A stretch of 64,000 bases of DNA from Segatella baroniae B14 (GCF_022024235.1 NZ_CP091800.1:92501-156500); one strand, 5' to 3'; shown: positions 19,017-29,277, counted from the stretch's first letter. Made by a program: numbers and translations. The notes: generated from the letters alone by a model not told the origin.

Positions 19017-19520
19017 TTACTTATGGTTTATTTTAAAACTAGCACCTGATGTCTGGAGGATAAAAATACCTGAGCCCAGACCATTCAGGTCGACAGAAGC
19101 AGTTCCGTCTTCCTGTGCTTTTACGGTTGTTACCACTCTGCCATCAATGGTATAAACTACCACCTTACTACCGACCTTCAAACCTGAGAAGCCTGCTTTT
19201 CCGTCTGAAATCTCAGGAGTAGGTTGTTCACTTGCAGAAGACGAGTTTACCACTTGAGTAATGCCAGTAACTTCCCGCTGCACAGTTGTGAAATAATACT
19301 GTGCTATCTGCTGTATCGGATAACGAAGCTCGATACCTGGCGATGTTGCTACGAGGGTATCAGCAGAGAAAGACAGTACAGGTGAGTCCTGTAAATCTAT
19401 AGCTACCGTTTCACCACTAGAAAACTCGACTACGAGTTGCTCTATATCGATGGTTTCTTCGGCTGTAATTGGCACCATGGCGGTCATGAATGCCATCAAA
19501 GAGATAATAAGTCTTTTCAT
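19017..19520 (-). CDS. secreted protein with sorting-domain-like C-terminus
   Basis: Encodes 167 aa. A signal peptide (MKRLIISLMAFMTAMVPITA) is followed by a strand-rich segment (VVEFSSGETVAIDLQDSPVL...), a Ser/Glu linker and a C-terminal domain VVVYTIDGRVVTTVKAQEDG with ...GIFILQTSGASFKINHK. The tail looks like the C-terminal sorting (type A) fold used for type IX secretion in the phylum. The gene sits between the two DUF4876-like pieces, 14 nt from the next gene, so it belongs to the same operon. Ligand unknown. Confidence 0.65.
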   Translation of the reverse strand: MKRLIISLMAFMTAMVPITAEETIDIEQLVVEFSSGETVAIDLQDSPVLSFSADTLVATSPGIELRYPIQQIAQYYFTTVQREVTGITQVVNSSSASEQPTPEISDGKAGFSGLKVGSKVVVYTIDGRVVTTVKAQEDGTASVDLNGLGSGIFILQTSGASFKINHK

Positions 19521-19569
19521 AAGCCTTTTGGTTTTTATATTTATTCTATCATCTATTATTCACGTTATA

Positions 19570-19962
19570 TTAATGCACGATACGTTTGGTCGAAACCGTT
19601 AATGGCAGCTGTATCTGATTACTACTGTCGGGCGATATGATGAGTTGACTCTTAACCCCATTCAGAATATACCGGTAATCATAGGTAAGATAAGTATCCG
19701 AACTACTCACCTGATATATCCCGGGCGGAACCTGAAAAACCGCCTTTCCCTCTGTGTTGGTACTGTCTACAAAGACCGAAGCCGTAGCATCAGTCAACAA
19801 AACGGGTGCACCAGCATAAGCAGATATACTATTGGCAGGATATTGTAATTGCACCTCGACCTTACAGAGTTGCATAGACTCTTCGTATGAGCAGGAAACC
19901 AAAGTAAGTGCCGACAGCATAAGTGATACTACCGACAGAGGTAATAAACGAGTTACTTTCAT
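19570..19962 (-). CDS. Ig-like lipoprotein (DUF4876 N-terminal-like)
   Basis: Encodes 130 aa. The lipobox LTLVSC gives a lipid-anchored Cys at about 24. The mature part is a single carboxypeptidase-regulatory/Ig-like domain: CKVEVQLQYPANSISAYAGA, then DSTNTEGKAVFQVPPGIYQV. It resembles the first domain of DUF4876 lipoproteins, whose second half lies in the gene at 17875-19002. Its start overlaps the end of the TonB receptor by 4 nt, so the genes are translationally coupled. It is likely a surface partner of the receptor. Confidence 0.65.
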   Translation of the reverse strand: MKVTRLLPLSVVSLMLSALTLVSCSYEESMQLCKVEVQLQYPANSISAYAGAPVLLTDATASVFVDSTNTEGKAVFQVPPGIYQVSSSDTYLTYDYRYILNGVKSQLIISPDSSNQIQLPLTVSTKRIVH

Positions 19963-22925
19963 AATTTTAATCGTAAAGAGAGACCATAATAGAAACTTGG
20001 TATATAACTACTCGCAAAGAGCGAAGTATCTACATTCGTCTGTGTACTATGTACGGTCTGCATGTTATTGAAGAAGTTATTGGCATAAAACGATAATGAT
20101 ACATGGTTGCCTATCTCCTTCGTAATACTAAAATTAGCCGAGTAGTAAGCCGATAACCGGTTAGGATTAAGGATATACTGATAATTGCTTCTAACCACAA
20201 GTTTAGAGAGATCATTATAGAGTTCCTGATCATTCTCGCGTGCCCAAGCAAATTTCTCAGCAAAGGGTATCAGTGTATTCGGATCATCCCAAGTAGAATA
20301 ATATTCGGGATATACAATAACATATTTATTAGTTTCGCCCTGATATGGGGTACCAAAATAAGCATTCGATTCATCTACCTGATACCCTCTGCTGCTACCG
20401 TCCACATACTCACAAAGCGAACGGCTGTAAGTATAGAGCGAAGACTCCAGACGTAAGGTCATGATCAGTCGTACCTTAGGTATATGAGTAGTAAAAGTCG
20501 CATTCAGATTCAGTTTTCTCGATAGAGAGCCATTAGTGACTGAGGCCTGTGCCGAATAACCGGTAGATGTAGCATTACTGCCTCTATAATAACCCACATA
20601 CTGATAGAGACTGCCATTGCTCATTGTCGTAGAGATTCCCGTAGGAATATCAGCAATCAGATTATCGTCTACGCCTCTATAATGATAATAACTACCATCT
20701 AGACGGATACCAGTACTCAGCACCTTGATTTTCGGGAAGTCAATAACCCACTCCAGCCCGTACCGTTCTATCGGTGATCCGTTAGCATATTTGGTCTGTG
20801 CATAATAGGTATTACGGGCATAGTTAGCCAGTGTTACCGATTCTTGCTGACCTGTGATGTCGCTTACTGTTACCACACCCGTCTGTTCATCAATGGCAAA
20901 AGTACGGTTGGCTACCGGTATGCCACAGTTTTGTACTTCTGAAGGCGAAGTATAGTAATAGGTCATCGGAGTATAGACGGTTGTGGCTAAATAAGGATGA
21001 TAAGTTTTATGATAGAAGCCCGATAAAGTTACCTTAGCTCCCCATAATGTGAAATCTACCCCCACATCAGTTTGGTTGGTATACTGCCACTTCAGGTCAC
21101 TATTATATAAAGCAGGTGTTGGTTGCGTATAATACGCATAATACGCCTGATTATAGGCATTGCTCGTAGAAGAAAAAGCCAGTTTATCACTATACACTGG
21201 TTGTGGATAAAGCACCTGCATAGAAGGTAACTTTACCGACTTTCCCCATCCGGCATGTAAACTGAGTGCATTCACCCATCGATGAGGTTGATGACGCCAG
21301 AATATATATTTTCCATTTACACGAGGAGAAACACTCGAAACCGTTCCATAAGCCGACGCATCGATACTCGTCAGGTCATCACGCAAACCGGCAGTCAGTT
21401 CTGCTGTTGATTTTTTACTGACAGGTATCACCACTTTTTCTTCAGCATAAAGTGCTATATTATTGATAGCCGGCTGATCTGCATACCGATAAGCGCGCCA
21501 AGTAGGTGCATACTGTAAATCTATGTAATACAACCCTTCACCCTTATTTTCAGACCGACTATAATCAGCTCCAATCATGAGTTTGTTCAGCATCCCCCAA
21601 AATCTTCGTGTCCATTCACCTTTCAGTTTTAAGGCATAATCCAGAGGTTTGCTGTCTGTAAAAGCATCTACATACCAGTAGCCAGTAGGACCAAGCACAA
21701 CATTAGCTGTTGGTGAATCTTCTGAAAGATAATAACCCTGGGTAGTGGTGTGAATATAAGGCTGAGTAGATGAGCTGCTCGTACTCGTATACGATTCTGA
21801 TTTACGATCTGCATACGATACCGATCCCATCAAAGTCAAATTTGTTATCCAACTTTTATTAAGCAGCCAGTTCCATTCCATCTTAGCTCTGAAACTGTTA
21901 TCTCTCGACTTCGAAAAATCATCTAGAACTCTATCCGGATCTGCTTTCGAATTATAGCCACCCACATTACCCGACAAACCGATATGGAGAGTAAGCGGAG
22001 TAGTACTTTTGTTCCATACATTCATATAGCTTAACGAGAGAATATTTCGCTGATAAGCCGTATAAGGAGATGTGGCATCCGAAAAAGAGCGGGCGTGTTC
22101 TAACGATGTATTCAAGATACCCAAACCATGTCCCAAATCAAATCCCTTATTGAGAGCTATCTGCCGAGTATGTTGATTCAATTGTACTTCCAACTGAAAA
22201 GGCGACTTACCCTGACGTGTATTTACCTTGATAATACCATTACTCAGATCACCATATTCCACAGAAGGAACACCGGTTATCACTTCGATACTCTCAATAG
22301 AAGATACCCCCAAATTACGTGTACTGGCACCCAGCGTTTCGCTCATAGCACCATTGTTCCCCAATCGCACACCATCCACTTCGACAGCAGTACCAAAAGA
22401 AGCATTTCCCTTCTCACTACTACCACTTCGCAAAGCCATACGGTCGTCGTCCATAAGCGTACTATTTACCGTTTTACCGCCAGGAAGGAGTGTACCGATA
22501 TCACTGAGGTTTATAATCTGTTGATTATCGAGAGCAAGCCGGTCTATATGATAAGAAGTTGTAGCATCATCATTTTTCCGCTTGGCAACAGCCTCAACTT
22601 CAGCAAGTTTCAGATTTTCTTCCTTCAAAAGGATACGCAATTTCTTAGACTCATCGACTACCTTTAAGGTAAAGGTACGTGATACATAACCTAAACTTCT
22701 AATCACCACAGTACATGTACCCTTCTGTACATTCTTAATAAGAAATTCTCCCTTATCATCACTGACAGCCCACTGTCCACTCTCCTTAATCATAACTGTA
22801 GAATAGGCTATTGGTAGGCGATCTTTCTCCGATAAGATAAGTCCTCCGACTGATAACTTTTGTGCCAAAATGATTTCACTAAAGAACAAAAGAAGTACAA
22901 CTAGTTTTACAATTCTTCCCGGCAT
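19959..22925 (-). CDS. TonB-dependent receptor with carboxypeptidase-like domain
   Basis: Encodes 988 aa from Met at 22923-22925. The frame is open to 22982, but a promoter at 22952-22983 lies inside that extension, so the shorter start is better. Signal peptide (to about LAQ), carboxypeptidase-regulatory domain (GGLILSEKDRLPIAYSTVMI...), plug (VDGVRLGNNGAMSETLGAS, SVEYGDLSNGIIKVNTRQGK) and a 22-strand type barrel ending YYGLSLRLKL. It imports a ligand through the outer membrane with TonB energy. It heads an operon with the DUF4876-like pieces and barrel. Promoter similarity to the siderophore receptor gene suggests iron or metal control. Confidence 0.85.
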   Translation of the reverse strand: MPGRIVKLVVLLLFFSEIILAQKLSVGGLILSEKDRLPIAYSTVMIKESGQWAVSDDKGEFLIKNVQKGTCTVVIRSLGYVSRTFTLKVVDESKKLRILLKEENLKLAEVEAVAKRKNDDATTSYHIDRLALDNQQIINLSDIGTLLPGGKTVNSTLMDDDRMALRSGSSEKGNASFGTAVEVDGVRLGNNGAMSETLGASTRNLGVSSIESIEVITGVPSVEYGDLSNGIIKVNTRQGKSPFQLEVQLNQHTRQIALNKGFDLGHGLGILNTSLEHARSFSDATSPYTAYQRNILSLSYMNVWNKSTTPLTLHIGLSGNVGGYNSKADPDRVLDDFSKSRDNSFRAKMEWNWLLNKSWITNLTLMGSVSYADRKSESYTSTSSSSTQPYIHTTTQGYYLSEDSPTANVVLGPTGYWYVDAFTDSKPLDYALKLKGEWTRRFWGMLNKLMIGADYSRSENKGEGLYYIDLQYAPTWRAYRYADQPAINNIALYAEEKVVIPVSKKSTAELTAGLRDDLTSIDASAYGTVSSVSPRVNGKYIFWRHQPHRWVNALSLHAGWGKSVKLPSMQVLYPQPVYSDKLAFSSTSNAYNQAYYAYYTQPTPALYNSDLKWQYTNQTDVGVDFTLWGAKVTLSGFYHKTYHPYLATTVYTPMTYYYTSPSEVQNCGIPVANRTFAIDEQTGVVTVSDITGQQESVTLANYARNTYYAQTKYANGSPIERYGLEWVIDFPKIKVLSTGIRLDGSYYHYRGVDDNLIADIPTGISTTMSNGSLYQYVGYYRGSNATSTGYSAQASVTNGSLSRKLNLNATFTTHIPKVRLIMTLRLESSLYTYSRSLCEYVDGSSRGYQVDESNAYFGTPYQGETNKYVIVYPEYYSTWDDPNTLIPFAEKFAWARENDQELYNDLSKLVVRSNYQYILNPNRLSAYYSANFSITKEIGNHVSLSFYANNFFNNMQTVHSTQTNVDTSLFASSYIPSFYYGLSLRLKL

Positions 22926-22951
22926 TACAAACAATCTGATATTATCCTCTG

Positions 22952-22993
22952 CAAAGATACAGGTAATCAAAATATACGACAATACCTAAAAAA
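22952..22993 (-). promoter_or_regulatory. promoter with TTTTTAGGTATTG motif (receptor 1)
   Basis: Minus strand ATTG (22980-22983) as -33, 20 nt, TATCTTTG (22952-22959). The -33 is the end of TTTTTTTAGGTATTG, a motif also found at 25443-25455 and, in part, at 35097-35109. Confidence 0.65.
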
Positions 22994-23091
22994 AGGTAAA
23001 TTCTGAAGAAAAGTTTGTTAGAAACATACCTAATTCTTGTGAGAAATTATCTCGATACAAATATGTGGCTTCACCCAACAATCATCAATAA

Positions 23092-23126
23092 AAAAAGGAA
23101 ATAAGAATCATTCTTACTTCCTTTTT
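23092..23126. terminator. terminator of siderophore receptor gene
   Basis: AAAAAGGAAATAAGAAT pairs with ATTCTTACTTCCTTTTT around a one-base centre; one bulge. It lies 50 nt after the receptor stop. Confidence 0.8.
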
Positions 23127-23176
23127 AGTCTATCTTTTTTATCACCCAGTCACCAGGGTCAATAGAATTTTTCTTC

Positions 23177-25363
23177 TTAGAAGTTATAAGACAGCGTCAT
23201 ACGGAAAGTACGACCTGGCTCAGACTGCCATACATAATAGTTACCATATTTGCAACCACTCAACAGATAAGCATTCATGATATTATTAACATTGAGCAGT
23301 ACTGATAGCTTGTCGTTTTTCCATCCCAACGAACCATCTACACGAATATAATTTGGCAGTGGTTCTTCATTGATACCATCGGCAAAGGTCCACGTGCTTC
23401 GGTCGATTAGCGAAGTTTCGCCCAAACCAATGTGGAAGCCCTTCAAGAAACCACTCAATACCTGATATTTAAGCCATACGTTAAACTGATGCTTAGCATA
23501 ACCAGGCATATGTGTACCTACCGGACTCGTTGGATCTTCAGATTTCGTTACCTTATAATTAGTAAGAGCATAGTTAGCCAAGAGGTTCAGACCTGGAAGA
23601 ATCTCACCATTGATATCGAGTTCGATACCATTAGATACAGACTGTCCCACCTGAATATAGTAATTCTCGCTACCAGTATTCTCAGGATCAGCACTAATCT
23701 GATTATCAATCAAGATACTATAAAGCGATAAAGAGGTCTGCAAACGACCGTCGAACCAGTTACGCTTAGCACCAATCTCCCAGTTATTACTTACGATTGG
23801 CTTCACCTTATTGCCATTGCGAAGCTGCCCCATCTGTGGTGAGAAGGTCTGATCATAAAGTGCATAGAAAGAAGTATTGTCATCGAGATTATAAGTAAGA
23901 CCTACACGAGGAGAGAAATGATTCTCTTTGGTCTGTGTAGTACCATACGATGCATCCTCTACATGAGTGAATCGACCTGCAAGAGTTAATAGCAACTTGT
24001 CATTGAAGAAACCAAGTACATCCTGTAGATATAAGCCATACGAACTTTGCGTAATCTGTGTATTATTGGCACGCTCCTTAATATCCTTGGTTCTATCAAA
24101 CTGTGGATAGCCATAATAAGGAGTACCACTTGGAGTATCTCTAAACACATTAAAAGTGCCAGTACTATCGAGAGCATAACTCTGACTCCAATCATACCAA
24201 GCATGCTTGTTGTTCATATCCAGACCCGTCATAATCTTATGAGAAACCTTACCCGTCTGCGCCTTACCATTAAGATATATCTGGCCGAACTTCATCTCGT
24301 TGAGTACATCTGCATTAGTAACATAGCGGTCCATATTACCATTTTCCTCAATGTTATATGCCCAAAGTGAAGTACCTGTACGAGCATAGTTAGAGTAAGA
24401 ACCTTGAGCTGTAAGCTTCCAATTATCACTCAACTGGTGTTGGAAATTCAAGATGACCGTATGGTCATAAGCCTTAGTAGGTTCCATACCTGGTTCGATA
24501 AGCGAGTAATTACGGGCAACTGACTTATAACCAAAAGGTGAGAAGATATACGAACCACCAATATCAGAACTCTGCATATACTGCAGATCATATTCCAGTG
24601 TAAGAGTTGTCTTATCATTGATGAGATAGCGCAATACCGGTGCTATCGAATAACGCTTCGTAAATTCGTTAGCACGCATCGAATTGGTGCTCATACCCAT
24701 TACATTAAATCGGTATTGCAATTTATTCTGTTTATCAAGATGACCATCTAGATCTAAAGCTGCACGATAATAATCGTAGCTACCTAAAGTAATGCTAGCA
24801 TTACCACGAGTATAGCCAGTAGGTTTCTTGGTTACCACATTATAGAGACCTGCAGGTTCACCATTAGACATCATAAATCCGGCAGGACCCTTAACAAACT
24901 CGATACGGTCTACATAGCTCATATCCTCAGTCATAGGTCCCCATGTACTAGTAAAGTTCATACCTTCACGGAAAGCAGCCATTCGTGAACCACGCGCATT
25001 AATACGTAGATAATCGCCCCAGTGCTCTAGTTTACTCACACCACTTACCGTACGCTGAATGCCCTCATCGGCAGAAGCGATACCCAGATCATCGAGCACA
25101 TCTTTGGTAAGTACATGTATATTCTGTGGAATCTGAATAATTGGCATATTCAGACGAAGAGTAGATGATAAATCTTTCTCTGTATAGGTCTGTTTGCGAC
25201 CATTTACGACTACCTCACCTAACTTATGTTCAGAGTGTACCGCTGTAGAATCTACATGAATATCCGCTTCATTGTTCTTGACTGGAGTAAGATTTGCTTC
25301 AGCTGTAACAGGCAATGTCATTCCACATGCTACTAGAACCATACCTATTGCATTCTTTTTCAT
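23177..25363 (-). CDS. TonB-dependent siderophore receptor
   Basis: Encodes 728 aa. Signal peptide to about TAEA, TonB box region EVVVNGRKQTYTEKDL, plug domain with QIPQNIHVLTKDVLDDLGIA, FVKGPAGFMMSNGEPAGLYN and VVTKKPTG, then a barrel ending GRTFRMTLSYNF. There is no carboxypeptidase-like leader domain, and the plug wording is that of FhuA/FhuE/FpvA-type siderophore receptors. It transports ferric siderophores, probably xenosiderophores, since no biosynthesis genes are present. It has its own promoter (25415-25455) with the same GGTATTG motif as the upstream receptor, pointing to joint iron-dependent control. Confidence 0.92.
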   Translation of the reverse strand: MKKNAIGMVLVACGMTLPVTAEANLTPVKNNEADIHVDSTAVHSEHKLGEVVVNGRKQTYTEKDLSSTLRLNMPIIQIPQNIHVLTKDVLDDLGIASADEGIQRTVSGVSKLEHWGDYLRINARGSRMAAFREGMNFTSTWGPMTEDMSYVDRIEFVKGPAGFMMSNGEPAGLYNVVTKKPTGYTRGNASITLGSYDYYRAALDLDGHLDKQNKLQYRFNVMGMSTNSMRANEFTKRYSIAPVLRYLINDKTTLTLEYDLQYMQSSDIGGSYIFSPFGYKSVARNYSLIEPGMEPTKAYDHTVILNFQHQLSDNWKLTAQGSYSNYARTGTSLWAYNIEENGNMDRYVTNADVLNEMKFGQIYLNGKAQTGKVSHKIMTGLDMNNKHAWYDWSQSYALDSTGTFNVFRDTPSGTPYYGYPQFDRTKDIKERANNTQITQSSYGLYLQDVLGFFNDKLLLTLAGRFTHVEDASYGTTQTKENHFSPRVGLTYNLDDNTSFYALYDQTFSPQMGQLRNGNKVKPIVSNNWEIGAKRNWFDGRLQTSLSLYSILIDNQISADPENTGSENYYIQVGQSVSNGIELDINGEILPGLNLLANYALTNYKVTKSEDPTSPVGTHMPGYAKHQFNVWLKYQVLSGFLKGFHIGLGETSLIDRSTWTFADGINEEPLPNYIRVDGSLGWKNDKLSVLLNVNNIMNAYLLSGCKYGNYYVWQSEPGRTFRMTLSYNF

Positions 25364-25414
25364 TTCGTTTACTAGTTTGTTTCGTTATTTATTAGCATTA
25401 TATAAAATCGGCTG

Positions 25415-25455
25415 CAAAGATACGTAGACGATATAAATTACACAATACCTAAAAA
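25415..25455 (-). promoter_or_regulatory. promoter with TTTTTAGGTATTG motif (receptor 2)
   Basis: Minus strand ATTG (25443-25446), 20 nt, TATCTTTG (25415-25422); the upstream side reads TTTTTAGGTATTG exactly as in the first receptor promoter. Confidence 0.7.
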
Positions 25456-25456
25456 T

Positions 25457-25591
25457 AATGATATTTTGGTAGTTACTCGTATCGGATGTGTCTTCACTGG
25501 TTTCTATGCAAATGATATAGCTTCTCTCTTTAAAGAAGCCAAGACCGTAGAAAATATCTATCTGCCTGAAGATTTTCAGGATAAGCTTTAA
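25457..25591 (+). pseudogene. unrecognised gene remnant (3' end)
   Basis: An open frame reads NDILVVTRIGCVFTGFYAND then IASLFKEAKTVENIYLPEDF before a stop at 25589-25591. It looks like the C-terminus of a cytoplasmic protein but has no start, and it lies just beyond a receptor promoter. Family unknown. Confidence 0.35.
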
Positions 25592-25689
25592 CAGGAATTA
25601 ACACTAAGGGGTAACAATTGTGTCCAGATGCAGTCTTTTGATAAGCCTATCTTTGCACCCGAAAATAAATCATTTAAGATATAAAGATT

Positions 25690-27345
25690 ATGACAGACAA
25701 CAAGATGTTTTGTTTCCAATGTCAGGAAACTGCCAAAGGTACAGGTTGTACGATTAAAGGTGTGTGTGGTAAGGAGGCCAGTACTGCTAAATGGCAAGAT
25801 CTCCTTCTTAGTGTAGTACGTGGTATTGGTACCATCGCTCACCAGTTCAATCAGGCTGAGCTCGAGTACAATCACACACAGGTAGCCGACTACCTCACCG
25901 ATGCTCTCTTCTCAACCATCACCAATGCCAATTTTGACGATCAGGCAATATTAAATAAGGTCGACGTAGGTATCGCTCTCAAAAAACAGTTGCTTCACCT
26001 CGCCCAGCAACATAACATCCTCCTTCCTGACTATCAGGAAGTACGCTGGGGTGGGGAGAAGGCAGATTTCGATGCAGAAGGTCAACGAGAAAGCATCCTT
26101 CGCAATGAAAATGCCGACCTTAGATCATTAAAAGAGCTTACAGTACTCGGACTCAAAGGCATGGCTGCTTATTATGAGCATGCTGCTCGATTAGGCGAGA
26201 CCAATGATAAAATTATCGCATTTATGTGCAAAGCCCTGAACACAATCACCAACCCTGACGCCGATATGCAAACTCTGCTCAATATCACACTCGAAACAGG
26301 TAAATATGGCGTAGACGTCATGGCGCTCCTCGATCAGGCCAACACTGAAGCCTATGGCAATCCAGAGCTCACCCATGTCAACATCGGCGTAGGGCAACGT
26401 CCAGGTATCCTCATTTCAGGTCATGACCTCAAGGATATCGAAGACCTTCTCATCCAGACCGAAGGTACAGGCATAGATGTCTATACCCATGGCGAGATGT
26501 TGCCAGCTCACTACTATCCACAGCTCAAGAAATACAAGCACCTCGTCGGTAACTATGGCAACGCCTGGTGGAAACAGAAAGAAGAGTTTACCAGCTTCCA
26601 TGGCCCTATCGTATTCACTACCAACTGTATCGTGCCACCATCCCCATCAGCCGAATACAAAGATCGCGTCTTCACTACCAACTCGACAGGCTATCCTGGT
26701 TGGAAACACATCGAAATGGGTGCTGATGGACATAAGGACTTCTCTGAAGTTATCGCTTTGGCACAGAAGTGCGAGGCTCCTAAAGAGATCGAAATAGGCG
26801 AAATCGTCGGTGGATTTGCTCACGCTCAGGTATTCGCTCTAGCCGATCAGATAGTCGAAGCTGTAAAAACAGGCGCTATCCGCAAGTTTGTGGTCATGAG
26901 TGGTTGCGATGGTCGAATGAAGAATCGTAACTACTATCAGGAATTTGCCAAGGCACTGCCAAAGGATGTCGTAATTCTGACTTCTGGCTGTGCGAAATAT
27001 AAGTATAACAAACTTCACTTAGGTGATATCAATGGTATACCACGCGTCCTTGATGCAGGACAGTGTAACGACTCTTACTCATGGGTCGTCGTAGCCTTGA
27101 AGTTAAAAGAGATCTTTGGTGTCAACGATATCAACGATCTGCCTATCTTCTTCAACATCGCATGGTATGAGCAGAAGGCTGTTATCGTACTTCTTGCCTT
27201 GTTACACCTTGGTATAAAGAATATTCACCTTGGTCCGACGTTGCCTGCTTTCATATCAGAAGGTGTATTAAAGGTATTGGTTGATACCTTCGGTATTGCA
27301 GGTAATGCGACTGTAGAAGAAGACCTCAAGAATTATATTTTGTAA
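25690..27345 (+). CDS. hcp: hybrid cluster protein (hydroxylamine reductase)
   Basis: Encodes 551 aa. The N-terminal cysteines C8, C11, C20 and C26 (CFQCQET...CTIKGVC) follow the Cx2Cx8Cx5C spacing of Hcp from strict anaerobes and hold the cubane cluster. Further cluster motifs are visible: [11 protein letters not shown] (about 240), FTTNCIVPP (about 305-320), VMSGCDGR and [13 protein letters not shown] (about 400-430), and the [11 protein letters not shown] block. The protein handles NO/hydroxylamine stress. It is monocistronic: -7 box TATCTTTG at 25648-25655 and a strong terminator after it. Confidence 0.97.
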   Translation: MTDNKMFCFQCQETAKGTGCTIKGVCGKEASTAKWQDLLLSVVRGIGTIAHQFNQAELEYNHTQVADYLTDALFSTITNANFDDQAILNKVDVGIALKKQLLHLAQQHNILLPDYQEVRWGGEKADFDAEGQRESILRNENADLRSLKELTVLGLKGMAAYYEHAARLGETNDKIIAFMCKALNTITNPDADMQTLLNITLETGKYGVDVMALLDQANTEAYGNPELTHVNIGVGQRPGILISGHDLKDIEDLLIQTEGTGIDVYTHGEMLPAHYYPQLKKYKHLVGNYGNAWWKQKEEFTSFHGPIVFTTNCIVPPSPSAEYKDRVFTTNSTGYPGWKHIEMGADGHKDFSEVIALAQKCEAPKEIEIGEIVGGFAHAQVFALADQIVEAVKTGAIRKFVVMSGCDGRMKNRNYYQEFAKALPKDVVILTSGCAKYKYNKLHLGDINGIPRVLDAGQCNDSYSWVVVALKLKEIFGVNDINDLPIFFNIAWYEQKAVIVLLALLHLGIKNIHLGPTLPAFISEGVLKVLVDTFGIAGNATVEEDLKNYIL

Positions 27346-27365
27346 TGTGATTAACCAATTCATAT

Positions 27366-27405
27366 AAAAAAGGCTGACAGAATCGATTTTTCTGTCAGCC
27401 TTTTT
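27366..27405. terminator. bidirectional terminator after hcp
   Basis: AAAAAGGCTGACAGAA / TTCTGTCAGCCTTTTT perfect stem between convergent hcp and GH28 genes. Confidence 0.92.
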
Positions 27406-27488
27406 CGTTTCATTTGCTATTAAATAAGCAATAATACATATCTGTGCCTATAAGCATATAGGGGTATGGTTGATGATTAATTACGAAA

Positions 27489-28958
27489 CTAAAAGATCTT
27501 GTCCTTAGCAGATACCTGAGTAGGCGTACCTGCCGGTTTACCGATATGGCATTCCCCTAATTGGACATCCTTAACATTCTCGAAACTGATGCCTGTAGAG
27601 GCTTCACCCACCTCGATTGCATTAAAAGATACATGCTGAACCGGTTTGGCACTTGTACCTTGTAACACCAAAGCTGCCGCTCTCACCTTGCGGGCGCTCA
27701 AGCCATCCACATACAAATGCTCAATCGTAGAGAAATGCATGCTCTCTTGACCTTCACCGGCATATCGACTGGTAACATAAAATAGATCTTCTACTTCATC
27801 AAACTTACAGTTGTTGACAAACAGATGACTGACGAAGCCGCCTCTATCCGGATTCGTCTTGATGAAAACGCCTCGTTTACAATAACCAGCATAATCGCAA
27901 TTCTCGACGAACACATTGCGAACACCAGCCGACATTTCACTGCCAATAACTACAGCATGAAGACCCTTAAAATGACAGTTGCGAATAACGATATTCTCTG
28001 CCGGACACGCATCATGCCAACCATCATTATCACGACCACTCTTAATGGCTACGTTGTCATCACCATTATTGAAGTGAATATCTTCGATAAGGATATTTCG
28101 CGACATCTCTGGATCGATACCATCATTATTCACCAATTTGGCATCATAACGGAGTCTACGACAAATAATATTCTCGCTCTTGAGCAGATGGATGCACCAG
28201 AAAGGTGAATTGATAATTTTGACACCCTCGAGTGTAATATTCTTACTCTGATACAACTGAATAAGTTGTGGACGAAGCCATTGTCCCTGCCCAAACTTGC
28301 GTTGCACTATCGGAACCTCCTCATGATTTTGCTGTCTGCTTAAGAGTTGAGCAGGTTTCTGTTTAGGTCGCCAGGTGGCAAATGTTGTCATCGCATTACC
28401 ATCAATCGTACCCTTACCCGTAATTGCTACATTTTCTACCTGATAGCCATAAATGAAAGGCGAATGATTGTAGAGGAATGTACCTTCCCAACTAGTATTC
28501 ACCATAGGATAATACTTTGCATCGGGTGCAAATTTCAACACAGCACCCTCCTGTAAATCGATACACACATTACTCCTCAACACAATCGGACCACAGAGAT
28601 AATACGTACCCTTCGGCACAATAATCTTGACACCTTTCTTTGCAGAGGCCCTACGGATGGCTTTGTTGAAAGCAGGCAAACAATTATATGTACCATTATT
28701 ACGGGCACCCATCTTCAGAATATTAATTTCTTGAACGTTTTTCGGTGAATTACCCTTCAATGGATTCGCAATCGATGCACCTGATATGCACGACAGAATA
28801 CTATCACGAAGCGCTATGCGACGCTTCTGAATAGACTGTTGACAGACCTCAGATTGACTACTTACTATCGGTAATTGGGCCATAGCGGAATGAGACAGGA
28901 AACATAAAAAGAGACTAAGTCCTAATCGTGTAAGTTTGTTACAAATACGTAAAATCAT
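27489..28958 (-). CDS. glycoside hydrolase family 28 (polygalacturonase-like)
   Basis: Encodes about 489 aa from Met at 28956-28958 (frame open to 29021). Signal peptide MILRICNKLTRLGLSLFLCF... ending SAMAQ. It is a right-handed beta-helix of the pectate-lyase/GH28 type (MGARNNGTYNCLPAFNKAIR near the front). Catalytic blocks are NNDGID, FNNGDDNVAIKSG, the GLHAVVIGSE loop and RGVFIKTN, matching the NxD, DD, GH and RxK signatures of polygalacturonases. It should act on galacturonan or rhamnogalacturonan outside the cytoplasm. The PL11 gene 2.3 kb away complements it. A -7-like TATCTTTA lies at 28982-28989. Confidence 0.88.
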   Translation of the reverse strand: MILRICNKLTRLGLSLFLCFLSHSAMAQLPIVSSQSEVCQQSIQKRRIALRDSILSCISGASIANPLKGNSPKNVQEINILKMGARNNGTYNCLPAFNKAIRRASAKKGVKIIVPKGTYYLCGPIVLRSNVCIDLQEGAVLKFAPDAKYYPMVNTSWEGTFLYNHSPFIYGYQVENVAITGKGTIDGNAMTTFATWRPKQKPAQLLSRQQNHEEVPIVQRKFGQGQWLRPQLIQLYQSKNITLEGVKIINSPFWCIHLLKSENIICRRLRYDAKLVNNDGIDPEMSRNILIEDIHFNNGDDNVAIKSGRDNDGWHDACPAENIVIRNCHFKGLHAVVIGSEMSAGVRNVFVENCDYAGYCKRGVFIKTNPDRGGFVSHLFVNNCKFDEVEDLFYVTSRYAGEGQESMHFSTIEHLYVDGLSARKVRAAALVLQGTSAKPVQHVSFNAIEVGEASTGISFENVKDVQLGECHIGKPAGTPTQVSAKDKIF

Positions 28959-29112
28959 AATCGTTGTAGTTTTTGTGGCCGTAAAGATACAAAATAAAAT
29001 GCAATTGCAGGCTATACCCACCCAAAAGCCTTGTTAAATGTTTAACTCATGACATTAGAAGATATACCAACTATACAGAAAGATAATATTCACATCTAAA
29101 AAATCAATCAAC

Positions 29113-29211
29113 ATGATAAGAATTTGCTACAATAGTATCGACGGTAATGAAGCCGATGCTCATACCGAATCTGGCCAAAAAAGTATTCATATCGCCCTTA
29201 GAATGAAATAG
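29113..29211 (+). other. short open frame, doubtful
   Basis: A 32-codon frame (MIRICYNSIDGNEADAHTES...) lies between the divergent GH28 gene and the next gene. No promoter or ribosome site is clear and I recognise nothing; recorded because it fills an otherwise empty 320-nt gap (28959-29277). Confidence 0.2.
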
Positions 29212-29240
29212 GCTGAAGATTTGCAAAATCAGCTTAATCA

Positions 29241-29272
29241 TTTGCCCAGTCCATCAGAAAGATGTAATTTTG
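29241..29272 (+). promoter_or_regulatory. promoter abutting the next start codon
   Basis: TTTG (29241-29244), 20 nt, TAATTTTG (29265-29272), then CACAC and ATG at 29278. Transcription would begin at or within a few bases of the start codon, so the mRNA would be leaderless or nearly so. Confidence 0.65.
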
Positions 29273-29277
29273 CACAC

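Noticed and set aside
22128..22667. 179-aa plus-strand frame
   Set aside because: Antisense shadow of the TonB receptor gene.
22926..22982. Upstream start for the TonB receptor (MSYILITCIF...)
   Set aside because: It would place the start upstream of the predicted promoter and before a normal signal peptide that begins at Met 22925.
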